Assembly: GCA_022818135.1 (NCBI GenBank)
Contig: JAFMSR010000012.1
Coordinates: 6,449,358-6,513,357, forward strand
Direction: 5' to 3'
Source: Saxidomus purpurata
Lineage: Eukaryota > Mollusca > Bivalvia > Venerida > Veneridae
DNA length: 64,000 nucleotides
Made by a program: the position numbers and the translations under genes. The first letter of the stretch is position 1. Each line of letters starts with the position of its first letter. This document shows positions 35,351 through 46,128 of the stretch, piece after piece. The notes under the pieces are model-generated. The model was not told the origin of the DNA. It did not search any database and was given only the letters and a program-made list of their open reading frames with translations.

Positions 35351-36880
35351 TTTTTAGCTCGACTATTCGGAGAATATGGAGAGCTATTACAGTCACTTGT
35401 GTGTCGGCGTCGGCGTCGGCGTTGCTTCTTTGGTTAAAGTTTTGCCTGCTAAGTACTATCATGCACATATCTCAGTAACCACTTATGATATTGACTTGAA
35501 ACTTTGTTCATGTCTTTAGGGGTGTCATACAATCAAGGCAGATAACTCTTGAAAAAATTTAGTACAAATTATGGCCCTTGTTTGACTTTGAAAATTTGGT
35601 TAAAGTTTTGCCTGCTAGGTACTATCATGCACATATCTCAGTAACCGCTTATAATATTGACTTGAAACTTTGTTCATGTCTTTAGGGGTGTCATACAATC
35701 AAGGTAGATAACTCTTGAAAAAATTTAGTACAAATTATGGCCCTTGTTTGACTTTGAATATTTGGTTAAAGTTTTGCCTGCTAGGTACTATCATGCACAT
35801 ATTTCAGTAACCACTTATGATATTGACTTGAAACTTCGTTAATGTCTCTAGGGGTGTTACACAGTCAAGTCAGATAACTTTTGTATAAATTTAGTACTAA
35901 TTATGGCCCTTGTTTGACTTTGAAAATTTGGTTAAAGTTTTGCCTGCTAGGTACTATCATGCACATATCTCAGTAACCGCTTATAATATTGACTTGAAAC
36001 TTTGTTCATGTCTTTAGGGGTGTCATACAATCAAGGCAGATAACTCTTGAAAAAATTTATTACAAATTATGGCCCTTGTTTGACTTTGAAAATTTGGTTA
36101 AAGTTTTGCCTGCTAGGTACTATCATGCACATATCTCAGTAACCGCTTATAATATTGACTTGAAACTTTGTTCATGTCTTTAGGGGTGTCATACAATCAA
36201 GGCAGATAACTCTTGAAAAAATTTAATACAAATTATGGCCCTTGTTTGACTTTGAATATTTGGTTAAAGTTTTGCCTGCTAGGTACTATCATGCACATAT
36301 TTCAGTAACCACTTATGATATTGACTTGAAACTTCGTTAATGTCTCTAGGGGTGTTATACAGTCAAGTCAGATAACTCTTGTATAAATTTAGTACTAATC
36401 ATGGCCCTTGTTTGACTTTGAAAATTTGGTTAAAGTTTTGCCTGCTAGGTACTATCATGCACATATTTCAGTAACCACTTATGATATTGACTTGAAACTT
36501 TTTTAATGTCTTAAGAGGTGTCACACAGTCAAGACAGATAACTCTTGTTTAAATTTAGTGCAAATTATGGCCCTTGTTTGACTTTGAAAATTTGGTAAAG
36601 TTTTGCATGTAAGGTACTATCATGCGCATATCACAGTAACCACTTATGGTAGTTATATCAAACCTTGCAATAGTGTTCAGGGTAAATTTTGTATCAAACA
36701 AATTAATTTACCAAAAATTAAATCTATAGTTATAGATTTTGACTTTTTTATGATTCAACTTTCCTAGTTTATACTTAATAGTTAGCAGAATTTTGTTTTG
36801 CTATTATACTGATAAAAGTTTTGTTTTATTAGCAAACACCCACAATAGTTGAGCGTGCTGTCTTATGGACAGCTCTTGTT
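35351..36880 (+). mobile_element. Helitron-like non-autonomous element, family E copy 1
   Basis: Starts TTTTTAGCTCGACTATTCGG, then a GTCGGCGTCGGCGTCGGCG tract. Core units begin GGTTAAAGTTTTGCCTGC at 35432, 35598, 35764 and 35930 and onward, 166 bp apart, seven in total. The 3' end has AATAGTTGAGC (inverted start copy, one mismatch), hairpin GCTGTC-TTATG-GACAGC and TCTTGTT. Core phrases (GATAACTCTTG, AATTATGGCCCTT, TGACTT, TTAAAGTTT) are shared in diverged form with families H and J, which also share its ends. Confidence 0.79.
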
Positions 36881-39099
36881 GTTGCAAGGATAACCTTTTG
36901 ATTTCCTTGTTATATGTGATTCTCAGTGAGAAACTTTTGGATTCTATGCAGTATAAAGTTTATATAAGATGTGCCAAAATGTATGAAAATATTACTTTTT
37001 TTTTTTTTTTTTACAAGATTTAACAGCTGGTGTATATTGCAGTTTCAGCTATCTAACCTTATTTTTGCAATTAGTTTTGAGCAGGGAACCATCAATGACA
37101 CATAAATGCTAATATTTACATACAAAATGTATATCATTGTCCCATATGTATCTTTGCAAAAATACCACCAGTTTTAATGGTGCCAGAAAAATACCAATGT
37201 GACAAAATGGTTATATTGTAAGAAAGTGACATTTGTCAGATAACATTTCAAACATATAAATTATGCATTATAGTACAAGTATGTGCACAATGTTTAAGAA
37301 GGCCGATGGCTTACTTCCACCTACTTATATTTTTATGGTCTGCTGACAAGTTACTTTAGGCTATGAAGAGAATATATGAGTGTATTATTATTTGTTGTGT
37401 TCTAAGCTAACTCGCCTATGACTGTTTATTGACGAGGTTAATCATACACACCCACTCCACAGGCTACATCAAATTACAGAGTATTAATGTCCTTTGCATG
37501 GTATTAAATAGGTTGTAGGCTGTGAACTTTTTTTTTCTCAAGCAGTTGATGATATTTTTGTAGAGTTTCAGATGATGTTATGTGGAATGTTTTGTCTTGT
37601 AAATTGAGTCAGGTAATATTCCATTTCCATTGGAAAACTAGCTAGCATTTGAGTACCATGTCAAAACTGAAGAAAGCCCACACCAAAGTATACAGGTCAA
37701 GGTCACACTTAATGATCAAAAGACACAAATCCGTTCCTAATTGATAGTGATCTCCTTGAATATGTAGCATGTTACATGAGAAGTTGAGTCAGTCTTGAAA
37801 ATCAAACATTCAACTTTTTATTTCCCTTTGTGAATAATTGGTATAAGGATATGATACACAGTGCTTTGATTATTTTTTTTTATCATTTTCACAGATGGGG
37901 GCAGAGTAAGAAAAGAATTGGGGGGAAAGTAGTGGTTAGGTTATATGCAAAATGTTTATCTTTGATAAGAAAACCTGATTTCAAGGCATCATGGTATGCC
38001 TCTTTTAGTGATTTGACATTAAAATTATCAATTCATTATTGAACAGCAGTCTGATAAATTGAAAAGATTTTGTATTAAAGGCATGTTCGAAATGCTCTGT
38101 CAGTTCCCATGACAAGTAGGTCACTAGGTCAAATCAGTTTTCAGCATTCTCTAGAACAAGTGGTCAGAGCATTATGTCAAGGCGTTCTCTACATGCGATC
38201 ATGAGAATTTGAAGAAGAAGAAGAAAATACTCTGGCCTTACGTTCACACCTGTATCAGGGTGGTTCATTGAGAGCTCCATGACAGTGATGTGTTTTACAC
38301 ATGTTCTCATGTACACAGAAACTGATGCACACTCAACAGTAATTAAGAATTTTAACCTTGAGTGATGCATATTTGTTGCATCATAAATACCTGAGCTTGC
38401 AATCAAGACACTGATTTCATTATTGCAGCAATATTTCTGTAACATCTCCTATAAACTGCTTCAGGTACTAGCTGAATACACGTGTAGTTCTGTAATTCTC
38501 AAGGTTACAGAATGTCTACATTATTTCTTTTTAGTTAAAGTTGAATAAAGTTATAACAACATCTTAATAAAGAAATTTACCCTATTTTCTATTTCCTCAA
38601 ATACTTCTTTATTGATCAGGCAATTTTCTGCCAGTCAGTTAAAATGTGTTGCATCACTTACTTTTCGGTAGATTTTCTTTCAAACCAGAATATGTTTTTG
38701 AGCCCGGGATTCCTCCATTATATTTTCAGAGCAGTTTTGAAAATAAGAAGCAAGCAATCTTCTAAACATGCATGTATAAGAGTTGTTACAGAGTATGGAT
38801 TAATGTTCCAAAACATTATTTAATAATGCATTAAATTGTAACATATGTTTTCAAATAGTACCAACACATTTAATGTTCACCAGCTGTATCAGATTCTGGT
38901 AACCGGGTATTTATCAATATTTGATTTTGTTTATGTAATATAGCCATGCATCATGCATGCTTGACAACACCTGCGACACAATCAAAGAATGAAAAAACAT
39001 TTCCTGGTGCTGGTAGTGTGTCATAATGGAGGATGTTTATTGTTTAAAACTGTGTATCAAATACAAGTGGTGATGGTGTGTGCAGTGTGTCATCAACAA
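36881..39099. other. Intron 3 stretch, nothing recognised
   Basis: About 2.2 kb of AT-rich sequence with a poly-T run near 36995. A single GGTCAAGGTCACACTTA at 37697 may be a trace of a dead A- or G-type core. No exon with Piezo similarity was found. Confidence 0.45.
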
Positions 39100-39545
39100 T
39101 TGCTTCAAACAACATTTCCTCTGAAACCACTTAGCCAATTCCTACCAAACTTCACAGGAATGTTCATTTGGTGGTCCTCTACCAAAGTTACTCAAACTGT
39201 TCCAGTCCGTTGATCAGAATGGCCATCAGAACTAAAAATAGGTGAACCTTTAAATGGCATATTATTCCTATCCACTTGGCTAATTTTAACCAAAGTTCAC
39301 AGGATTATTGCTTGGGTATTGGTAGTCTTCTACCAAATGTTCTCAAAAGGTTCCACTCCACTTCACAAAATAGACCACCCGAGCTAAAATTGAAAAACCT
39401 TTTGGAGACATCTCCTCTTAGCCACTGGGTCACTTTCAACAAAATATTACAGGATTGTTTCTTGGATAGTCCTCTACCAAAATTAGTCAAACTGTTTTCC
39501 TCCACTTCACAAAATGGTTGCCAGAGCTAGAAATGTAAAATCTTA
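39100..39545 (+). mobile_element. Decayed tandem core of a Helitron-like element
   Basis: Three diverged units of roughly 140 bp share CTTAGCCA, TTCACAGGA, GTCCTCTACCAAA and ACTGTTCC/ACTTCACAAAAT phrases. These recall the family D core. Neither end is preserved. Confidence 0.45.
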
Positions 39546-39795
39546 GAACAGCAACAATATAATACAGTCTAAACTCCGTGAAGTATACCTTCCTAGAACA
39601 ACAACCTCCCTAAAAAGACACACATTTTCTTCCCATATTGCTTCAGTTTTATTTGGAATCAACCTCTCCAGACCAGCACCTCTCTACAACAAACATATTT
39701 CTATACACTGGTATATGCTCCTAAGAGGCTGCACTGTAATCTCAGACTGTGAATGTAGCTTCTGTGCTAGATATGTTCAGCTGTTATGGTTTTCA

Positions 39796-40693
39796 TTGCG
39801 GGCCGCAGCAGCGGCCCGCTATATTTAATACGTGGTGAGTAAAAGATGCATGGAGACTTAAGCACTATATCGAACATATGGTCTCTCTTCATTATAAAAT
39901 TGAGGTACTTCTGAGATGAAAACTGTAGACACAGTCAATTTTTTTGGAAAAAGCAAAGAGTTGTCGTTTGTAATTGAGCTGTCGTTTGTTTCATAGAGGG
40001 TGCAATCTAATATACGCTGGTAAAAAAAAGAAAAAGGGCTTTTCACGTTTCAGTCGCAATCTACACCTAGAAAAACGGATATATGATTGTTTTTTTCACT
40101 AACACAACCTTTGACATTATAGAAACGAAACGAGTCGACTGAATATTCTTTTATGGCCTTTTTAGACATATATGATATTGTTTTAGCTAATTTTTTCCCC
40201 AATCTAAATTAGTCTGCCTCCGTGGTGTAATGGATAAAGCCGATAGCTAAAACACTTTTGTGTACGTGTACTTTTAGAAACCACGAGTTCGAATCCCATC
40301 AACACCCATTTTTTTTAAACCTTTTTCTGCTGTTTTAATATTCATTTTTAATTTTTTAAGAATATTTTACGGCAAATAATCATAAAAATCTTCATTCATG
40401 TCAAATTAATAAGGATAATGGTAATGAAAAATTGAGACATACCAGGAAAGGTCTATAGAGCATTCCTGGACATACTGTATAAATATTATTTGATAACAGT
40501 AAAGTTTCGATACTACAGGTCAGTCAGTAGATGTGGTGTCGTGTCAGGTTTTGCTTGTTCAACCAGAATTGGTTCCCTCGAGTTCTTTTGGGGCCATGCC
40601 TCAATATCAATTATCACCAATTTTCAAAATATTTACATGGGATTTTTGTTTGTTGGCCCGCTGTGATACTTTGTATCACAGTTTTTCTTGTTT
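39796..40693 (+). mobile_element. Helitron-like element without tandem core, family L
   Basis: Opens with a strong hairpin (arms GCGGGCCGC and GCGGCCCGC, loop AGCA) after TTCATT. It closes with GGCCCGC (inverted start copy), hairpin CTGTGATAC-TTT-GTATCACAG and CTTGTTT. It resembles family K in layout and in the TTT loop. It carries a tRNA-like unit with pol III A and B boxes in its second half. It lies in Piezo intron 3. Confidence 0.62.
40214..40316 (+). pseudogene. Degenerate tRNA-Arg-like unit inside element L
   Basis: GCCTCCGTGGTGTAATGGAT at 40216 resembles the 5' half of tRNA-Arg. TGGTGTAATGG (40223-40233) fits the A box and GTTCGAATCC (40287-40296) fits the B box. A run of eight T at 40309-40316 would serve as a pol III terminator. 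The acceptor arms do not pair, the T stem has mismatches, and the A-to-B distance is longer than usual. It is therefore not a working tRNA, but it could still be a pol III promoter or a tRNA-derived SINE head. Confidence 0.55.
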
Positions 40694-41867
40694 GTACTTT
40701 AGATGTAACAGTTTAATGTAAGCAGTCAAAAATTAAGAACAAGTTTCATGACTTTGAACGATGCTGCTAAATTCTACCTGTTCTGTTCTGGCTCATTTGT
40801 ACATGTTCTTAGTAAATTGTACAGGGCCCAGTTACTTCCAGTAGCAAGAAAGACTCCCGACACAATACTGTAAAGTGGTATTGATCCAAACAGAAACAGA
40901 AACTTTTGATGTTGTCTATCCTTTTTATTGTGGTACAATAACCTGATGAGTGCCTATCACAGATACACTGATGTATTAGGTCTGATGTACAAATAGCTAA
41001 TCATTGATTAATTAGAAACACTTCCACCTCATCCCACTTGCTACTGTATTACGTGGTATATCTTACACAACAAATTAATGTTTGCTTTTGCTACAACAAA
41101 GTTTTTAATTTAATGTGTATAAAAATTTCACAAAAAAACAATATGGCTGACAAAAAGTCTATGAATGCAGTAGTGTGTTAAATACATGTAGTTATATAGA
41201 ATATGTCATGTATAAAACACAGGGAAACCTGTAGCACATCACAAATAGTAATAATCATTGTGTGTTGATTAGTCCCTAGTGATGGTGTGTATTTGTTTCA
41301 TCAGTAATAAATATTGTTTTTAATGTTTATTTGACATTGATGGATTTGAATGGTTCTTTTAAAGCTGAGATCTGAGTTTTTATACCCACACACATGGGAC
41401 ACATTATCACCATATTTTCTCTTTCTGTTGATTCAGTCACTGCAGAATTATTGCCCATGGTTCTGTTTTAATTAATTGCCTTTGAATTAAGACAGTTTTT
41501 TTCTACATTTACATAAAAGGCTAAGTGTTACAGAGCTCTGCATCTTTGACAAATCGAGAGTTCAATGCAAAATAGTTGTTAGTTGTAATTTTTTCTTTAT
41601 TTCGTATAACATACGACTGTATTGTGATGAATCTTTTCATGGCAAGACTGAAGTAGTGTTGCAGGGGGTATTAGTCAAATATATCAACAGTTCAGAATTG
41701 TTTAAACAAATCATACTTTAGTCTTGATAGGAATGGATTGAAGACATGAATTACCATGTAAATGAAACTTAAAATATAGAAAAGGTTCAAAATGAAGAAA
41801 CATGTAAGTGCAACATGCACTGCAAGGTATTAATTAGTTTCACTGATTGACAGTCGGTGTGGACTTG
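40694..41867. other. Intron 3 spacer, nothing recognised
   Basis: AT-rich sequence without exon-like or repeat structure that could be recognised. Confidence 0.5.
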
Positions 41868-42529
41868 CGGGGTCGAATTTAGCAATATTTTCTCCTTGCA
41901 AATGTTTGTAGCAAATTCAAGTAGCAAAATTTTTAACTTGCCAAATGAGGAAGTCAACTTCCATTTTCTTCGCATATATTTATTATAATACACCATGTAT
42001 GATGCTTTAGTAGACTGTATGTCTTATGACATAAAACATAGTCATAACTGCATGAAACAATTTTAACATGCATCTTGTAATAAACTTCATAATACGAGAG
42101 TTGGCAGTTTCTGATATTGGCCAAAGACCTGTTGTGAGAATGTGACAAATTTATCCATACTTGGTGAACATTCACAGACAGGTGCACCACATGTACATTT
42201 GACCTTGCTTATAACCAGGTGGACGCGCTAACCAATCGTATTCGCGTGTTATAAATAGGTATCTGATTATAGGCACAGAAAAACCGGAGCGAGCAACCTA
42301 GAAAGATTTTTATGGTAAATGTCATCAGTTACTGCAGCGGGCACTTTTCACGCACATGCAAAAGGGATGAAAAATGTGTAACTTCCGCAACACAGACTTA
42401 AACAAAAACGTTAACTACATGATCAGGAAAAAACTCACTCGTAAATAAATGCAAGTTCAAGTAATTTCTCCTTGCTGTATTGAATTTTAACTCGCATTTT
42501 GCAAGCATGCAAGCTAAAATTCAAACCCT
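41868..42529. mobile_element. 662-bp MITE-like element with 6-bp target duplication
   Basis: The left end GGGGTCGAATTTAGC and right end GCTAAAATTCAAACCCT are imperfect inverted repeats of about 17 bp. The direct repeat GACTTG flanks both sides (41862-41867 and 42530-42535). Subterminal segments (TTTCTCCTTGCAAATG / AATTTCTCCTTGCTG) recur at both ends in the same direction. The middle contains a CCAAT motif and a TATAAATAG motif. No protein is encoded. The superfamily was not recognised. Confidence 0.6.
42232..42258 (+). promoter_or_regulatory. CCAAT and TATA-box motifs inside a MITE-like element
   Basis: CCAAT at 42232-42236 lies 14 bases before TATAAATAG at 42250-42258, in a locally GC-richer patch (GGACGCGCTAACC, ATTCGCGTG). 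The motifs are exact, but short motifs occur by chance and no downstream open frame begins at a fitting distance. Orientation matches Piezo. Confidence 0.25.
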
Positions 42530-42535
42530 GACTTG

Positions 42536-43419
42536 GGATGCCTATATCACACAGATGAAATCACATCACACCCGCTATTCATGATCATGTTATCGAACTG
42601 TTTTGAAATTATTTCAAATGCTTTCGTTTTAAATCTTGAGTCTGAGATGATATTGCCATGGCATTATTCTCTTAGTTGTAAGTCCAGTCATTTAGTCAGT
42701 AGAATTTCAACTGACAACTGTGTTGGAAGCTCTTAAACATGAATCAGACAAAACTGAAAATAGTTTTGGTAGAAGATTGGAATCTTGATCGCAGTTGTAT
42801 GACTACACGAAAAATTGTTTATATCAGACATTTTGTCAGTTTGAGATTATTTGATTTTCATTGATTGCAGTTTTCAGTGTCTAAAGTCTCTGTATATAAG
42901 ACTGCAAAACCTCTAAATGTTGTCATTTTGTGTTTCATAAATCAGAAGCCCTATACTACAAGATTTGTCAGCTTACTTTCCCATAAAACATTGATATGAG
43001 TTCTTGATATTCATTGTCTGTCATTGTGTCTACATTATAAGTTATTTAGGGTTTTGCTGTGTGCATCTGGATATGTTTTCTGTTCGCACTGTATTTTCCT
43101 GAGCTGTTAGGCGAGTGTGACATACTGTGAAAACAGGGTACATTATCCAGATGAAATTGAAAAAACCTGTATAGAGATATAACTTATGATACTACAACTA
43201 CTAAATTCAAACTAAATTGATATATTAAATATCAGTTTTCAGTTAATAGGTAATAAAGAACAAATGTATTCAACATCTAAAGCTCGTGAGGTCAGTAGTA
43301 GACCTCAGTGGATGACGTCATCATTGCCCCACATTGTTGTTTTGAATGTTGACAATCAAAACAACAGATTGTGATGCTGCAAATGATTTTCGACTTAAGT
43401 TGTCACTTTTGATAGCTTA
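42536..43419. other. Intron 3 spacer, nothing recognised
   Basis: No exon, RNA gene or array recognised in this stretch before the family F element. Confidence 0.5.
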
Positions 43420-43935
43420 TTAGGCCCCCTTTGAAGAAAAGGGGTATATTGGTTTGCAGATGTCGGTCGGTCAGTCGGTCTGTCCCTCTACCAACTGGTT
43501 TCCGGATGATAACTTAAAAATATTTTGGCCTAGCATCTTGAAACTTGATGTTGAGGTTGGTCATGACTAGCAGAGGAACTTTTTTTTGAGGTCAGTAGGT
43601 CAAAGGTTAAGGTCACAGTGACCTGGAGCAGTAAAATGGTTACTGGACAATAACTCGAGAATGCTTGGGCCTTGCATCTTGAAACTTGATGTGGAGGTTG
43701 GTCACGACCAGCAGAGGACCCCTACTGATTTTGAGGTCAGTAGGTCATAGGTTGAGGTCACGATGACCCAGAATTGTAGAATGGTTTCCAGATGATAATT
43801 TGAGAGCGCATGGGCCTTGCATCTTGAAACTTGATGTGGAGGTTGGTCATGACTAGTAGAGGACCCCTTTTGATTTTGTGGTCAGTAGGTCAAAGGTCAA
43901 GGTCACGATGACCCAGAATCGTAAATTGTAAAAGT
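43420..43935 (+). mobile_element. Helitron-like element, family F, 3' end lost
   Basis: Starts TTAGGCCCCCTTTGAAGAAA and pairs with GGGGTATA. A GTCGGTCGGTCAGTCGGTC tract follows, then three units of about 143 bp with CATCTTGAAACTTGATGT at about 43535, 43676 and 43821. Units carry AGGTCAGTAGGTCA and AAGGTCACnnTGACC. No CTCTTGTT-type end was found; the copy stops near 43935, 124 bases before Piezo exon 4. Confidence 0.65.
43610..43624. promoter_or_regulatory. Perfect 15-bp ERE-type palindrome
   Basis: AGGTCACAGTGACCT is an exact inverted repeat of AGGTCA with a CAG spacer, identical to the classical vertebrate vitellogenin A2 estrogen response element (from memory). It lies in the first unit of family F, about 435 bases upstream of Piezo exon 4. 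Receptor binding is inferred, not shown. Confidence 0.45.
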
Positions 43936-44058
43936 TCATGTAACAAAACTAGCCTAAATTTCAAAATATACACGAAGAACATTAAATTTTTTTTCAGCAA
44001 AAATGTGGCAACAGGGAATATGGTATAACTTGTGTATCAAAATTTCTTCTTCTTACAG

Positions 44059-44101
44059 GTTCCTCAAATGAGAAGCTAGCAAGACAGATTCTCGTTGAAA
44101 G
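44059..44101 (+). CDS. Piezo: Piezo coding exon 4 (43 bases)
   Basis: Acceptor TTCTTCTTCTTACAG, donor GAAAG|GTATTA, entering in phase 1 and leaving in phase 2. It encodes residues 101-115, completing Cys101 and reading SSNEKLARQILVE with a split Arg. It matches the short polar stretch before the LD....D region in PIEZO1 (from memory). The size and phases are what is needed to join exon 3 to exon 5; skipping it would shift the frame. Confidence 0.85.
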
Positions 44102-44245
44102 GTATTAAATATTTTTATCAACAATATGAATTTCTGTAGATATGATAAACAGAAAGATTCAAACATCGTCAAAGTATGATAGCTACTCATTACATATATT
44201 GTAATGTATGTCGCTGTTGTTGACCTTGTATAATAGCCAATTGTA

Positions 44246-44440
44246 GCCAGATAGTGATACAGGGCCATCATTGCCCTCTTCAAGCAATTCTAGTTTTCAG
44301 CTGTTCAAAATTTATCCTGACCCTTGGGTCACCGTAGGAAGATCTCAAACCAAAAGGCTACTTAGATATTTTGCAGAAAGCATAACCCAATGGTCCTTCT
44401 AGGACCTCTTCCAAGATTATTCAAATCAAGACCCCCAGGT
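44246..44440 (+). mobile_element. Family D tail relic in intron 4
   Basis: GATAGTGATACAGGGCCATC followed by ATTGCCCTCTTCAAG matches the D tail (GCGATACAGGGCCATCATGG then CCCTCTTGTT). Then come D-core-like phrases such as CTTAGATATTTTGCAGAAAG and CCTCTTCCAAGATTATTCAA. Strongly diverged, hence old. The rest of intron 4 shows nothing recognisable. Confidence 0.45.
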
Positions 44441-44822
44441 CAATATTAACTTAACAATTGTTGCAGACTCGTAATATTTGAGCTACAGTCATGAAACTCT
44501 TTGGTAATATCATTCAGCATCAGACTGAAAAAGATTGTCATATATTGCTGTTTACGGTATATGAAGTAAAAATTAAAATGCTGTAAAAGTATATTTGTTT
44601 GCAAGTTGTTTATTTTGTGATTTTCCATTCCCTATTTATTCGTGATTTTTTAAATTAACAGGTGAGCATTATTTTATATTTAATCATTATTTTTTGGTAT
44701 TTAAGCTACTTAAATGAATTCATGGAGTGCATCATTCACGAAAATAAATACCTCGTGAAAAAAATGACATTTACAGTACCCCTTGAATGTACATTTTAAA
44801 TGTAATTATAAATATATTTCAG

Positions 44823-45260
44823 GTTGGATAATGTTGCAACAGTGGACATCATTCGACTTGTACTCCCAGATGCTGTCATATTTCTGACTGGTTTACTCGT
44901 TTATATTATATGCTACAAACTTTTACCCGAAGAAAAAAACAAGTCACAGGAACTGCCAACCACTGTGAAAGCACAGAAACGGCGTACTGTAAACAGTGTT
45001 TTAGACTTCATTGGAGAATCGTTCCTCGTTCTGTTACTAGCAGCCAGCGGGATTGTAGTGCCCAGTGCTATATCAGCTATATATTTTCTCTCCTTTGTCT
45101 TACTGGCAACTATATGGTCCCTATATGGTCACCTTGGGAGGAAGTTTAATGTATTTCGTGTCCTGCTGCTTGTGTACTGTGCAGCTCATATCCTTGTGCT
45201 TCATTTATATCAGTTCCAGTTTTTTCAAGCAGTGTTAGATCCAGACGATCTAATATCAAG
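44823..45260 (+). CDS. Piezo: Piezo coding exon 5 (largest; TM helices of the first blade bundle)
   Basis: Acceptor ATATATTTCAG, donor TCAAG|GTAATG, phase 2 at both ends. 438 bases encode residues 115-261. It starts LDNVATVDIIRLVLPDAVIF, with LVLPD matching the conserved segment (human LVAPD). Four or more hydrophobic segments follow: near 132-150, 175-195 (SFLVLLLAASGIVVPSAISA), 196-215 (IYFLSFVLLATIWSLYGHLG) and 222-243 (FRVLLLVYCAAHILVLHLYQ). A short charged loop with EEKNKSQELPTTVKAQKRRT separates the first two. This is the best-conserved exon in the window and anchors the Piezo identification. Confidence 0.93.
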
Positions 45261-45569
45261 GTAATGCTGTTACATTTTGTTGTAAATTTTACACTACTGA
45301 GCTATACCATGCAGTCAGTAAAAGCATGTGACTTCAATAATGGTATAATTAAGGCACCAAATGACCACCAGTATTTCTAATATTAATTAATTTCAATTTA
45401 AATAGTAAAATGTATGTACAGGAGTAAGTAAAACCAGATGTAATTGTTACTGAGAACTGGAATTGTTCAAACTTCACTAGAAATAGGATTTCAGAAACAT
45501 CTTTGGAATGAGTGACTATTGTTTCATGTACAGTATAGTATGTTACCAATGTGTTTGTTATCTCTACAG

Positions 45570-45729
45570 GTTGGTGGGTCTTACGGCTGTTGTAACAACA
45601 GAATGTTCGAGTACATCACAAGTATTTTTCTACGACACATCAAGATGGCCAAACTTCATCAATCCAGCAATACTGATCATCCTGTATTACACACTGGCAT
45701 TTGAAGTGCGCAGATGCTGGCATAAAAGG
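45570..45729 (+). CDS. Piezo: Piezo coding exon 6
   Basis: Acceptor GTTATCTCTACAG, donor AAAAGG|GTATAT, entering in phase 2 and leaving in phase 0. It encodes residues 262-314: LVGLTAVVTTECSSTSQVFF, then YDTSRWPNFINPAILIILYY and TLAFEVRRCWHKR. Gly-Leu...(N/E)CSS...W...P then a hydrophobic helix is the same order as in vertebrate PIEZO1 (GLKDFVGPTNCSS...W...P). Intron 5 before it is only 309 bases and free of recognisable elements. Confidence 0.9.
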
Positions 45730-46128
45730 GTATATCACTTTCATTGGTTGACGTTTACTTTCTTGAGATTTTTAAAGCATCGTTAGAAAGCATTGTTAAA
45801 GCATTCTCTGTGGCTTCTGTGATAAGTATACTTTCTATTTTCTGTGCATTTTGTTCTTGTTTAACAGTAACTCCCTCAAAAGTGATGTTTGTTACGTTTG
45901 TTTATTTAATTTTTCTATCCAGTGTAACTTTACCACAAGCTCACCTTTTGCCATTTGAAGTGCTCCATAGATCTAACAATTGTCAGTATGGGTTGTTATG
46001 GTTATTCTTCTGACAGTAAAATAGAACTTGTGAATATGTTGATTACCAACTTTAAATCTAGCTTCTCAGAAATGTTAGCCTTATGATAGTATAGTTTTTA
46101 TACACTAAAAACCAAGAATAATTCATGT

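Noticed and set aside
44910..45149. Alternative frame over Piezo exon 5 (MLQTFTRRKKQ...)
   Set aside because: It overlaps the conserved Piezo frame, has no similarity, and is explained as a shadow.
45261..46013. Open frames running from exons 5 and 6 into introns (for example 45508-45786 and 45744-46013)
   Set aside because: Splice donors GTAATG and GTATAT and the matching acceptors give a continuous Piezo reading. The intron extensions show no Piezo similarity, though hydrophobic codons occur by AT-rich composition.
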